The notes: generated by a model not told the origin, from the letters alone. Shown: positions 1-6,144, counted from the first letter of the stretch. The stretch: DNA of 13,835 bases from an uncultured Solirubrobacteraceae bacterium (GCA_902806215.1 CADCVT010000331.1:1-13835), one strand, 5' to 3'. Numbers and translations: made by a program.

Positions 1-1145
1 ACGACGACAACGACGGTGCCGCGGACGGTGCCGACGCGTTCCCGACCGATCCCGACGAGCAGCTCGACACCGACGGCGACGGCCCGGGCAACCGGGCCGA
101 CACGGACGACGACAACGACGGCGTGGGCGACGGGGACGACGCGTTCCCGACCGATCCGAGCGAGCAGATCGACACCGACGGCGACGGCACCGGCAACAAC
201 GCCGACACCGACGACGACGGTGACCTGGTCTCTGACCAGGACGACGCGTTCCCGACCAATCCTGACGAGCAGACCGACACCGACCGGGACGGCCAGGGCA
301 ACCGGGCCGACACCGACGACGACAACGACGGCGTGACCGATCGGGACGACGCGTTCCCGACGGACTCGCGCGAGTCGGTCGACACCGATGGCGATGGCCA
401 GGGCAACAACGCCGACGGCGACGACGACAACGACGGCGTCGATGACGGGGACGACGCGTTCGCGCTCGACGACGGCGAGCACGTCGACACCGACGGCGAC
501 GGCACCGGCAACAAGGCCGACACCGACGACGACGGCGACAGCGTCTCCGACGCCTCCGACGCGTTCCCGCTGGACGAGGACGAGTCGGTCGACACCGACG
601 GTGACGGCCGGGGCAACAACGCCGATGGCGACGACGACGGCGACTCGATCGCCGACGGCGACGACAGCCACCCGCTCGACCCGACGGAATCCACGGACAC
701 CGATGGCGACGGGCAGGGCAACAACACCGATCCCGACGACGACAACGACGGCACCGCCGACGGCGACGACGCGTTCCCGACCGATCCGGACGAGAACACG
801 GACACCGACGGCGACGGCACCGGCAACAGGGCCGACACCGATGACGACAACGACGGCGTCAAGGACGGCGACGACGCCTTCCCGACGAACTCGGCGGAGT
901 CGACCGACACCGACGGCGACGGGCGCGGCAACAACGCCGACACTGACGACGACGGCGACGGCATCCCGGACAGCGCGGACAGCGATCCGCTGAACGGCGC
1001 GCGGAACGTCCCGACGACCAGGGACCAGTGCAACGGAGACGGCTACAAGGCCTTCTTCATCGGCACCGCCGCGTTCAAGAACCGGGGCGAGTGCGTCAGC
1101 TGGGTGGCGACGGGCGGCAAGACGAAGCCGACCGGCACCCGCTAG
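1..1145 (+). CDS. Thrombospondin type 3 repeat protein, 5' end outside window
   Basis: This open frame enters from the left edge (first complete codon at base 3) and stops with TAG at 1143-1145, so the N-terminus and any signal peptide are not visible. It holds nine 35-residue units of the form DAFPTDPxExxDTDGDGxGN followed by xADTDDDxDGVxDGD, plus a short final unit. The aspartate-rich DxDxDG loops are the calcium-binding signature of thrombospondin type 3 repeats, so the protein is probably an extracellular or surface, calcium-stiffened stalk. The last ~50 residues leave the repeat and contain a pair of cysteines and the segment FKNRGECVSWVATGGK. This segment recurs at the C-terminus of many secreted bacterial proteins (known from memory, not searched); its role is unclear. 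An ATG at 123 lies inside the repeats and is not a credible start. Expression is probably ended by the hairpin at 1173-1200. The repeat assignment is firm; the biological role is not. Confidence 0.85.
   Translation, partial: DDNDGAADGADAFPTDPDEQLDTDGDGPGNRADTDDDNDGVGDGDDAFPTDPSEQIDTDGDGTGNNADTDDDGDLVSDQDDAFPTNPDEQTDTDRDGQGNRADTDDDNDGVTDRDDAFPTDSRESVDTDGDGQGNNADGDDDNDGVDDGDDAFALDDGEHVDTDGDGTGNKADTDDDGDSVSDASDAFPLDEDESVDTDGDGRGNNADGDDDGDSIADGDDSHPLDPTESTDTDGDGQGNNTDPDDDNDGTADGDDAFPTDPDENTDTDGDGTGNRADTDDDNDGVKDGDDAFPTNSAESTDTDGDGRGNNADTDDDGDGIPDSADSDPLNGARNVPTTRDQCNGDGYKAFFIGTAAFKNRGECVSWVATGGKTKPTGTR
3..985 (+). repeat. 105-bp tandem repeat array encoding TSP3 units
   Basis: The motif GACGCGTTCCCGACC and its variants recurs every 105 bp (for example at 33 and 138), in exact register with the 35-residue protein unit. 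Conservation is strongest over the DTDGDG-coding part, and the DAFPT-coding part varies more. Because the period is divisible by three, unequal recombination would change repeat number without breaking the frame. The low-complexity composition also leaves other frames open, which produces spurious ORFs. Confidence 0.85.
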
Positions 1146-1172
1146 CAGCGTCAGGCGCGCATAAGGAAGGAC

Positions 1173-1200
1173 CAGAGGCCCCGCTCCGGCGGGGCCTCTG
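1173..1200. terminator. Bidirectional hairpin between TSP3 gene and tRNA-Val
   Basis: A perfect 12-bp stem (CAGAGGCCCCGC / GCGGGGCCTCTG) closes a TCCG loop. It lies 28 bp after the TSP3 stop codon and 25 bp after the 3' end of the convergent tRNA. On the minus strand the stem is followed by a modestly T-rich tail (GTCCTTCCTTAT), so it fits best as the tRNA terminator. On the plus strand the tail is not T-rich, but such GC hairpins commonly act alone in high-GC actinobacteria. Confidence 0.8.
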
Positions 1201-1225
1201 TCGCTCTAGGGGCCTCCTACGACCA

Positions 1226-1297
1226 TGGGCGCGGCGGGTTTCGAACCTGCGACCTCTCGCGTGTGAAGCGAGCGCTCTCCCACTGAGCTACGCGCCC
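1226..1297 (-). tRNA. tRNA-Val, anticodon CAC
   Basis: The reverse complement folds into a full 72-nt cloverleaf. The acceptor stem is GGGCGCG/CGCGCCC, the D-arm is GCTC..GAGC, the anticodon stem is CTCGC/GCGAG around loop TTCACAC (anticodon CAC, reading GUG), and the T-loop is TTCGAAA with discriminator A. CCA is not encoded (the next bases are TGG). The T stem (GCAGG/CCCGC) has one A-C mismatch at its middle pair; the rest of the fold is perfect. The gene is convergent with the TSP3 gene and stands alone. Confidence 0.95.
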
Positions 1298-1314
1298 GGG
1301 AAACGGGAGGCCCC

Positions 1315-1320
1315 AGAATA
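1315..1320 (-). promoter_or_regulatory. Putative -10 hexamer of tRNA-Val
   Basis: On the minus strand TATTCT lies 17 nt upstream of the tRNA 5' end, which would give a leader of about ten bases. No convincing -35 hexamer is seen at 17-bp spacing. The spacer directly upstream of the -10 is occupied by a 15-bp GC palindrome (1321-1335, arms GCCCGCC/GGCGGGC). Confidence 0.45.
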
Positions 1321-1389
1321 GCCCGCCGGGCGGGCCCCGCGGTTGGTGGTTGCGCGGGAGACGTTGCACTGCTGCAATCCGCCCCCACC

Positions 1390-2919
1390 ATGGCGGAGCC
1401 CACGCGAACCGAGATCGACGGCGTCCCCGTCTTCCACGCCGACTCGGACCGTCCGCTCACCGCGGGGATCGTCTTCGGCGTCGGGCAGGCCCACGAGACG
1501 CTGACGACGCGCGGCATCACGCACCTCGTCGAGCATCTGGCGCTCGGGCCGCTGACGAGCGAGCACCGGCGCTGCAACGGCTGGGTCGGGCTGACGCTGA
1601 CGGGCTTCGAGGTCGAGGGCGACCCCGGCGAGGTGCGCGACTTCTTCTACGGCGCCACGCGTGCACTTGCGGCGCTGCCGTTCGAGCGCCTGGACGCGGA
1701 GCGGCGCGTGCTGCGCACCGAGGATCAGCGCCACGGCGCGTCTCTCGGCGCGCTCGCGCACGGCCTGCGGTTCGGGCCCAAGACCTACGGCCTCGTCAAC
1801 AGCGCCGAGCTCGGCCTCTACGAAGCGACGCCGGAGACGACCGACGCGTGGCGCGCCCGCCACTTCACGCGCGGCAACGCAGCGGTGTGGCTGTCCGGGC
1901 CGCCGCCCGAGGGGCTGGACCTGTCGGCGCTTCCCGAGGGCGAGCGCATGCCGCCGCCGGCACCCGAGCCCTACCCGTACCGCTATCCGGCCTGGTATCC
2001 GGGCGGCGACGCGTACGTGGCCGTCTCGCTCCTGGCGCCGCGGACCACCCCGCTGTGGGTGGCCGGCGCGATCCTGCGCGAGCGCTTGTACGAGCGCCTG
2101 CGCACGGCCGAGGGCCGCTCGTACGAGGTCTCGGTCGGCTACGACCCGCTCACCGCGACCGACGCCGAGATCCTGCTCGTCACCGACACGCTGCCCGAGG
2201 AAGCCGAGAGCGTCCGCGACGCCGTGCTGGTGGAGATGACCAAGCTCGCCCGCAGCGGTGCGACGCCGGAGGAGCTCGAGGACGTCCGCGAGCGGCGCCG
2301 GCGGGCCACAGGCGACCCTCGGTTCGAGGTCTCGCAGGCCGAGCAGTACGCGGTCCAGACCGTCCTCGGCGGCGACCCGGTCGCGGTCGACGACCTCGAC
2401 CGCGAGCTCGAGGCGGTGGACGGCGCCGCGGTCGGGACCGCGCTGCGCGACGCGATCGACTCGGCGCTGTGGCTCGTGCCCGGCGCGATCGGCGTCCACG
2501 ACCGCCGGATCCACGCCCTCCCGGGCGCGTCGGACTCGCGCGTCGACGGCCGCGCGTACCCGCGCGCGCCCGGCGTCCCCGACGAGATCGCCGACGACGT
2601 GCTCTACCTGGGGGCACAGGGCGTCAGCGAGGAGCAGCCGAACGGCGCGGTCATCACCGTCACGTTCGACGCCTGCCAGGCGGTGCAGGTCTTCGACGAC
2701 GGCGCGCGCGTGCTGTGGGGCGACGACAGCATCCGGCTGTTCGTCCACCCGGCGATCTGGACCGACGGCGACCACGCCGTCGCGACGATCGACGAGCTCG
2801 CCGACCCTGCGCTCGTCGTGCGCATGGGGGAGGAGTCCGGCTACGAGCCGCCGATCGACCCCGCCAAGGCCAAGGCCGAGTCCGGCGGGCTGCTCAAGCG
2901 CCTGCGCCGCCGCAGCTGA
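1390..2919 (+). CDS. M16-family (pitrilysin/insulinase-like) zinc metallopeptidase homologue
   Basis: The product is 509 residues. Near the N-terminus it carries the inverted zinc motif HxxEH (GITHLVEHL; His45, Glu48, His49). The downstream element ERRVLRTE (Glu104, Glu111) matches the ExxxxxxE helix that supplies the third zinc ligand in M16 peptidases. The His49-Glu111 spacing of 62 is shorter than the ~76 usual in the family. Residues ~200-370 resemble the second M16 half-domain. The last ~110 residues are an extension I do not recognise, ending in a basic tail (KRLRRRS). There is no signal peptide or membrane segment, so the protein is probably cytoplasmic. M16 enzymes often occur as adjacent gene pairs, but no partner is visible here. 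The ATG at 1390 has no clear Shine-Dalgarno. A small inverted repeat (TTGCA-CTGC-TGCAA, 1364-1377) lies just upstream. Motifs support an active peptidase; the substrate is unknown. Confidence 0.8.
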   Translation: MAEPTRTEIDGVPVFHADSDRPLTAGIVFGVGQAHETLTTRGITHLVEHLALGPLTSEHRRCNGWVGLTLTGFEVEGDPGEVRDFFYGATRALAALPFERLDAERRVLRTEDQRHGASLGALAHGLRFGPKTYGLVNSAELGLYEATPETTDAWRARHFTRGNAAVWLSGPPPEGLDLSALPEGERMPPPAPEPYPYRYPAWYPGGDAYVAVSLLAPRTTPLWVAGAILRERLYERLRTAEGRSYEVSVGYDPLTATDAEILLVTDTLPEEAESVRDAVLVEMTKLARSGATPEELEDVRERRRRATGDPRFEVSQAEQYAVQTVLGGDPVAVDDLDRELEAVDGAAVGTALRDAIDSALWLVPGAIGVHDRRIHALPGASDSRVDGRAYPRAPGVPDEIADDVLYLGAQGVSEEQPNGAVITVTFDACQAVQVFDDGARVLWGDDSIRLFVHPAIWTDGDHAVATIDELADPALVVRMGEESGYEPPIDPAKAKAESGGLLKRLRRRS

Positions 2920-2932
2920 GCAGCGCCGCCGA

Positions 2933-3880
2933 TCACGCTTCCAGCAGTCCCCCGTAGACCGCGTCGGGATCGTTGAAGTACGCCCACGGGAAGTCGGTGC
3001 GCCGGGTCCCGAGGCGCTGCACGATCCGCTTCGCGTTGTCCTCGTCGCCGAACAGGTAGAAGCCCATCGCGAAGACGTTGAGCGCGTACACCGAGGGCAG
3101 GTCGTCGCTGAAGCCGTCGGCGAAGACGGACCGGTCGGCGGCCTCCTGGATCTCCTTGCGCACGCCCGAGCTGCCCCGGTAGGCGTCGTGGTCCTGGTCG
3201 TCGCGGCTGTTCATCGCGAGCCAGACCTCGATGTACGCCATCGGCACGACCGCCCGGGCGGCGGCGCCCGGGGGCGCCTCGCGGTCGGTCGTGTGCGCGA
3301 AGTCGACCGACTCCTCGTCCGAGCCGTACCACTTGGCGCACAGCGACTGCAGCAGCTGCATGTGGGTCTCGACGAGCCACGGCTGCCGGCGCTGGGCCTC
3401 CTCGTAGCGGATCCACAGCTCCTCCTTGGGGACCTGCAGCCCGCGGCCGCTCGTGAGCAGATGGCTCCACGGCACCGGGTCGGTCGGGTCCATCTCGGCG
3501 GCTTGGTGCAGGTCGTCCTCGGCGACGCGCAGCCGGTCGAAGAAGACCTCCCACGCGTCCTCCTCGACGTACTCGGAGAACGCGGCGCCGCGCGCCTCCC
3601 ACGCGTGGCCGACCCAGTAGGCGCCGCGCGACAGCCGGGCCAGGTGGCTGTCAGGGTCGATCTCGACCCAGGCGTCGAAGAGCTTCTCGTGGCCGGGCAC
3701 GTCGGTCAGCAGGTGGGTGAGCCGCTCGCGCTCGGCCGCGTCGGAGACCTCGGCGAGCGTGTCGCGGACGCCCTCGACGTGGTCGGTCCGGACCGCCTCG
3801 AGGAGCCGCGCCGCGCGCGCGTCCCCGGACGAGAGATCAACGGGAACGCCCTGCGGCTGCTTGCGACGGAAGAACGGCAT
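2933..3880 (-). CDS. Hypothetical helical-repeat protein (actinobacterial family, DUF4034-like)
   Basis: The product is 315 residues, has no signal peptide or membrane segment, and starts with a basic MPFFRRK stretch. The sequence looks like a tetratricopeptide-style helical array: the phrases AEDDLHQAAEMDPTDPVPW and EAQRRQPWLVETHMQLLQ resemble TPR/SEL1 spacing. WEARG, CAKWYGS and ALNVFAMGFYLFGDEDNA are the kind of blocks conserved in Streptomyces proteins of unknown function. DUF4034 is my best memory of that family and is not verified. It runs convergent to the M16 gene (13 bp between stops) and divergent from the SRP RNA. On the minus strand TAGGCT (3887-3892) lies 6 nt upstream of the ATG and there is no Shine-Dalgarno, so the mRNA may be leaderless. 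The gene is confidently real; the function is unknown. Confidence 0.8.
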   Translation of the reverse strand: MPFFRRKQPQGVPVDLSSGDARAARLLEAVRTDHVEGVRDTLAEVSDAAERERLTHLLTDVPGHEKLFDAWVEIDPDSHLARLSRGAYWVGHAWEARGAAFSEYVEEDAWEVFFDRLRVAEDDLHQAAEMDPTDPVPWSHLLTSGRGLQVPKEELWIRYEEAQRRQPWLVETHMQLLQSLCAKWYGSDEESVDFAHTTDREAPPGAAARAVVPMAYIEVWLAMNSRDDQDHDAYRGSSGVRKEIQEAADRSVFADGFSDDLPSVYALNVFAMGFYLFGDEDNAKRIVQRLGTRRTDFPWAYFNDPDAVYGGLLEA

Positions 3881-3912
3881 CGCGGCAGCCTAAGCAGTCA
3901 GCCCGTTCCATG

Positions 3913-3928
3913 AGCCGTCCGGACGGCT
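3913..3928. promoter_or_regulatory. 16-bp perfect palindrome in the SRP RNA promoter region
   Basis: AGCCGTCC/GGACGGCT is a perfect palindrome between the divergent 2933-3880 gene and the SRP RNA. It sits where the promoter spacer should be and shares its last base with the putative SRP RNA -10 (TAGACT, 3928-3933). The position suits an operator or an extruding DNA element. No regulator is identified. Confidence 0.4.
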
Positions 3929-3933
3929 AGACT
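3928..3933 (+). promoter_or_regulatory. Putative -10 hexamer of SRP RNA
   Basis: TAGACT would place transcription start near 3940, just before the conserved Alu-domain sequence. GTTCCA (3905-3910) is at -35 distance but matches the consensus poorly. Confidence 0.45.
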
Positions 3934-3939
3934 CGACAG

Positions 3940-4205
3940 CGGACCGTGCTAGGCGGGGAGGTAGCGGCGCCCTGTACCTGCAATCCGCTCTAGCGGGGCT
4001 GAACTCCCTCCCGAGGGTTGCCGGCCCCGGGGCCAGCAGCGCCGGAAGTGGCGTCGATGGCTCGGGTCCCGTGCGATGTCGGCCCGTGAACCAGGTCAGG
4101 TCCGGAAGGAAGCAGCCTTAAGCGATCGTCGGCAGGCGCAACGGGACAGCCCGAGCCGGAGCCACGACCGACGCATAGCGCCCGGGACCGCATCACGACG
4201 GAGGG
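3940..4205 (+). ncRNA. ffs: Large (Alu-domain) bacterial signal recognition particle RNA
   Basis: This RNA pairs with Ffh to form the particle that targets nascent membrane and secreted proteins. The universally conserved Ffh-binding hairpin is clear at ~4092-4122 (GTCAGGTCCGGAAGGAAGCA and CC just after). The 5' part has the Gram-positive-type Alu domain (CGTGCTAGGCGGGGAGGTAG, then CCTGTACCTGCAATCCGCT). The long helix can be followed: GGCTCGGG with CCCGAGCC, TCCCGT with ACGGGA, GTGGC with GCCAC, and CCCTCC (4006-4011) with GGAGGG (4200-4205). Both ends are estimated: the 5' end from the putative -10, the 3' end from the basal pairing. The resulting ~266 nt matches the usual length of the large form. 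The 3' end overlaps the stop of the convergent methyltransferase gene by a few bases. Confidence 0.92.
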
Positions 4206-4978
4206 TGCACGGTCCGCTTTCTCACGACATGGATCACCTTGAAGTGGCTCGCGTCGACGACGGGTGACCGCGACCCGTCGTCGTTCTGGCCGTAGCGCCA
4301 GACGACGTCGAGGCCGGCTGCGCGCAGGCCGCGATCGATGTCCTCGTCGAGGTGGTGGTGCTGGATGTGGACGCTGCGGATCGGCGGCTCGCCGGCATCA
4401 TCGCGCGGCACCACGTCGAGCTCGGCGACGGCCCGGGTCCCGTCGAACGTCCCTGTCCAACGGAACGTCGCCCGGTCGCGCTCGCGGGTCTGGTCGACGG
4501 CGAAGTGGTCGCGGAACCCCACCGGCGTGTTGGTGTCGAACACCAGGATGCCGCCCGGCCGCAGGTTCGCGGCGATCCGCTGGAGCGCTCGCGCGAGCGC
4601 GCGCGCGGACAACAGGCAGTTCATCGCGTCGTTCGCGCACAGCGCGACGTCGAACTCGCCTAGCACCGGGAGCCGGGTCATGTCCGCGACGTGCAGCTCG
4701 ACCCGGTCGCCCAGACGGCGACGCGCGACCTCGATCATCTCCGCCACCGCATCGACGCCCACGGCCTCGAGCCGCTCGTCGTCCTCGAGCAGCGGCGCGA
4801 GGCTCTTGCCGGTCCCGCACGCCACGTCGAGCAGCCGTGCTCCGGTGCCGCCGTGCTCGCGCGCCAGCCCCGCCAGGCCCCGGATCCACGTCGCGTAGCC
4901 GGGGTGCTCGGTGTAGGCGTCGTAGAAGGGCGCGAAGCACCGATATCCCTCGCTGGCTGCGTGTTCGGTCAGGGCCAT
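4193..4978 (-). CDS. Class I SAM-dependent methyltransferase
   Basis: The product is 261 residues with a Rossmann-type methyltransferase core. Motif I is LLDVACGTGKS (residues 49-59, SAM binding), followed by an acidic segment VGVDAVAEMIEVARRRL, then ELHVADMTRLP and the post-II strand FDVALCANDAMNCL. LRPGGILVFDTNTP matches the usual motif III loop. The N-terminal FAPFYDAYTEHPGY resembles small-molecule methyltransferases of the ubiquinone/sarcosine type, but the substrate cannot be read from sequence. There is no membrane segment. The gene is divergent from an ECF sigma factor over 43 bp and convergent with the SRP RNA, whose predicted 3' end overlaps its stop codon. A possible ECF-type promoter (GGAAC, 17 nt, CGGTC on the minus strand, 5014-4988) lies upstream of the ATG, which would put it under control of a sigma factor like its neighbour. 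That promoter is an inference. Confidence 0.88.
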   Translation of the reverse strand: MALTEHAASEGYRCFAPFYDAYTEHPGYATWIRGLAGLAREHGGTGARLLDVACGTGKSLAPLLEDDERLEAVGVDAVAEMIEVARRRLGDRVELHVADMTRLPVLGEFDVALCANDAMNCLLSARALARALQRIAANLRPGGILVFDTNTPVGFRDHFAVDQTRERDRATFRWTGTFDGTRAVAELDVVPRDDAGEPPIRSVHIQHHHLDEDIDRGLRAAGLDVVWRYGQNDDGSRSPVVDASHFKVIHVVRKRTVHPPS

Positions 4979-4987
4979 GACTTGCAG

Positions 4988-5014
4988 GACCGTCTGACTT
5001 GTCAGAAGCGTTCC
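4988..5014 (-). promoter_or_regulatory. Possible ECF-type promoter and inverted repeat upstream of the methyltransferase
   Basis: On the minus strand GGAAC (5014-5010) is followed by 17 nt and then CGGTC (4992-4988). This resembles the GGAAC/CGTC pattern recognised by many ECF sigma factors. Inside the spacer is a perfect inverted repeat CTGAC-TT-GTCAG (4994-5005), which could be an operator for the ArsR-type regulator encoded nearby. The match is short, so chance is a real alternative. Confidence 0.3.
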
Positions 5015-5031
5015 AGGTCTGATGAACCTGG
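5013..5031 (+). promoter_or_regulatory. Hairpin enclosing the sigma factor start codon
   Basis: CCAGGT (5013-5018) and ACCTGG (5026-5031) form a 6-bp stem whose 7-base loop CTGATGA holds the ATG at 5022. The weak AGG ribosome-binding bases lie in the left arm. The structure could limit initiation on the sigma factor mRNA. Confidence 0.35.
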
Positions 5032-5528
5032 CGCATACCTATTCAACGAGTCCCGCATGGGACTGGCCGGCCCTCCGAGGCCGTGGCCTTGCCGTCGCCC
5101 GCCGCATGCTCCGCTCCCCCGAGGAGGCCGAGGAGGTCGTGCAGGACGCGATGCTGCGCGCGTGGCGCGCACACGACCGGTGCGGCAACCCTGAGTCACC
5201 GGGCCCGTGGTTCCTGGCCATCGTCCGCAACGAGGCGCTGCGACGCCTGTCCGGCCGGACCGCCGTGTATCTGGAGGACATGACGATCGTCGACGTGCAC
5301 GCCGGGGGGGCGGGTGACGACGCCGATCTGCGGATCGACGTGTCGCGCGCGCTCTCGCATCTCGACGCCGTCGACCGGGCCCTGGTCGAGCAGCGTTACG
5401 GCGCCGACTTGACCTACACGATGTTGGCCGAGGCGTTCCAAATGCCCGAGGGAACGGTTAAGGTACGGTTGCACCGAGCGCGAAAGCGCCTTCGAGCAGT
5501 ACTGGAGGAGACCCATGCCCACGCGTGA
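5022..5528 (+). CDS. ECF (sigma-70 family, group 4) RNA polymerase sigma factor
   Basis: The product is 168 residues, typical of a minimal two-domain ECF sigma factor. Region 2 covers about residues 20-80, with RRMLRSPEEAEEVVQDAMLRAWRA (core-binding/-10 helix, in two overlapping stretches) and PGPWFLAIVRNEALRRL. Region 4 covers about 107-160, with LSHLDAVDRALVEQRY and the helix-turn-helix MLAEAFQMPEGTVKVRLHRA, which reads the -35 element. The linker has a Gly/Asp stretch (HAGGAGDDAD). The start is the first ATG of the frame and its ribosome-binding site is weak (AGG within a hairpin). The last 14 bp overlap the downstream ArsR-type gene, so the two are translationally coupled. No anti-sigma factor, with its transmembrane or zinc-binding signature, is adjacent. 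The methyltransferase diverges 43 bp away. Target promoters are unknown. Confidence 0.9.
   Translation: MNLAHTYSTSPAWDWPALRGRGLAVARRMLRSPEEAEEVVQDAMLRAWRAHDRCGNPESPGPWFLAIVRNEALRRLSGRTAVYLEDMTIVDVHAGGAGDDADLRIDVSRALSHLDAVDRALVEQRYGADLTYTMLAEAFQMPEGTVKVRLHRARKRLRAVLEETHAHA
5504..5510 (+). promoter_or_regulatory. Shine-Dalgarno of the ArsR-type gene inside the sigma factor gene
   Basis: GGAGGAG lies 4 nt before the ATG at 5515 and is the clearest ribosome-binding site in this cluster. Its position within the last codons of the sigma gene supports coupled but possibly stronger translation of the regulator. Confidence 0.7.
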
Positions 5529-6144
5529 CAAGAAGTCCCGCCGGTCCGACGTCGACGTCGACGTCGTCAAGGCGATTGGCCATCCGCTCCGAATGCAGCT
5601 GCTGACGAGGCTCAACGAGCGCGTCGCCAGCCCGGTGGAGCTCGCGCGCGAGCTGGGGGAGTCCGTGCAGCTGGTGAGCTACCACGTGCGGATCCTGCGC
5701 GACCTCGGGTTCGTCGAGCTCGTGAGCACGACGCCGCGTCGCGGCGCGATCGAGCACCACTACCGCGCGATCCGCCGGGCGCTGTTCACGGACGCGGACT
5801 TCGAGGCGCTCCCCGCCAACGCCCGGTCGAACCTCTCCGGGAGCGTGCTCGAGGAGATGTTCCGGCATGCCGCGGACGCGATCCAGGCGGGCATGTTCGA
5901 GGGTGACGCGAAGACGAACCTCACGGTCGCCAAGCACACGCTCGACGAGGAGGCCTGGGAGAAGCTCGCAGCGAAGGTCGCCGAGGTGTGGGAGTACGCG
6001 AACGAGCTCGAGGCCGAAGCGCTCGTACGGATCCAGAAGGGGGCGGAGGGCTTCACGGGCGTCCTGAACGTGCTGCTGTACCCGGCCGCGCCGCCCGACG
6101 CGAAGGCCGGCAAGGGCGCTTCGGGCAAGAAGAAGAAGAGCTAG
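5515..6144 (+). CDS. ArsR-type winged helix-turn-helix transcriptional regulator
   Basis: The product is 209 residues. Residues ~15-85 form a winged-helix domain: IGHPLRMQLLTRL, then SPVELARELGESVQLVSYHV (recognition helix) and ILRDLGFVELV leading into the wing TTPRRGAIEHHYRA. This is the HTH_20/ArsR pattern. The remaining ~120 residues are helical, suggest a ligand-binding or dimerisation part, and end in a lysine-rich tail (GKGASGKKKKS). The protein has no cysteine, so the classic ArsR metal site is absent. The gene overlaps the sigma factor gene by 14 bp and has a good Shine-Dalgarno, so the two form one operon. It may repress the divergent promoter region (inverted repeat at 4994-5005) or act as a functional partner of the sigma factor; both are inferences. 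The length is about twice that of small ArsR proteins. Confidence 0.87.
   Translation: MPTRDKKSRRSDVDVDVVKAIGHPLRMQLLTRLNERVASPVELARELGESVQLVSYHVRILRDLGFVELVSTTPRRGAIEHHYRAIRRALFTDADFEALPANARSNLSGSVLEEMFRHAADAIQAGMFEGDAKTNLTVAKHTLDEEAWEKLAAKVAEVWEYANELEAEALVRIQKGAEGFTGVLNVLLYPAAPPDAKAGKGASGKKKKS

Noticed and set aside
1..985. CRISPR-like periodic repeat
   Set aside because: The 105-bp period is contiguous with no unique spacers, and it is in register with a protein repeat.
1288..2775. 495-residue open frame on the minus strand opposite the M16 gene
   Set aside because: It is the complement of a high-GC coding gene, has Arg/Ala/Val-biased low-quality sequence, shows no recognisable domain and runs across the tRNA.
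2258..3913. 551-residue plus-strand open frame across the M16 end and the unknown gene
   Set aside because: Its composition (Arg/Ser-rich, then Val/Gly/Arg-rich) is that of shadow frames, and it conflicts with two better supported genes.
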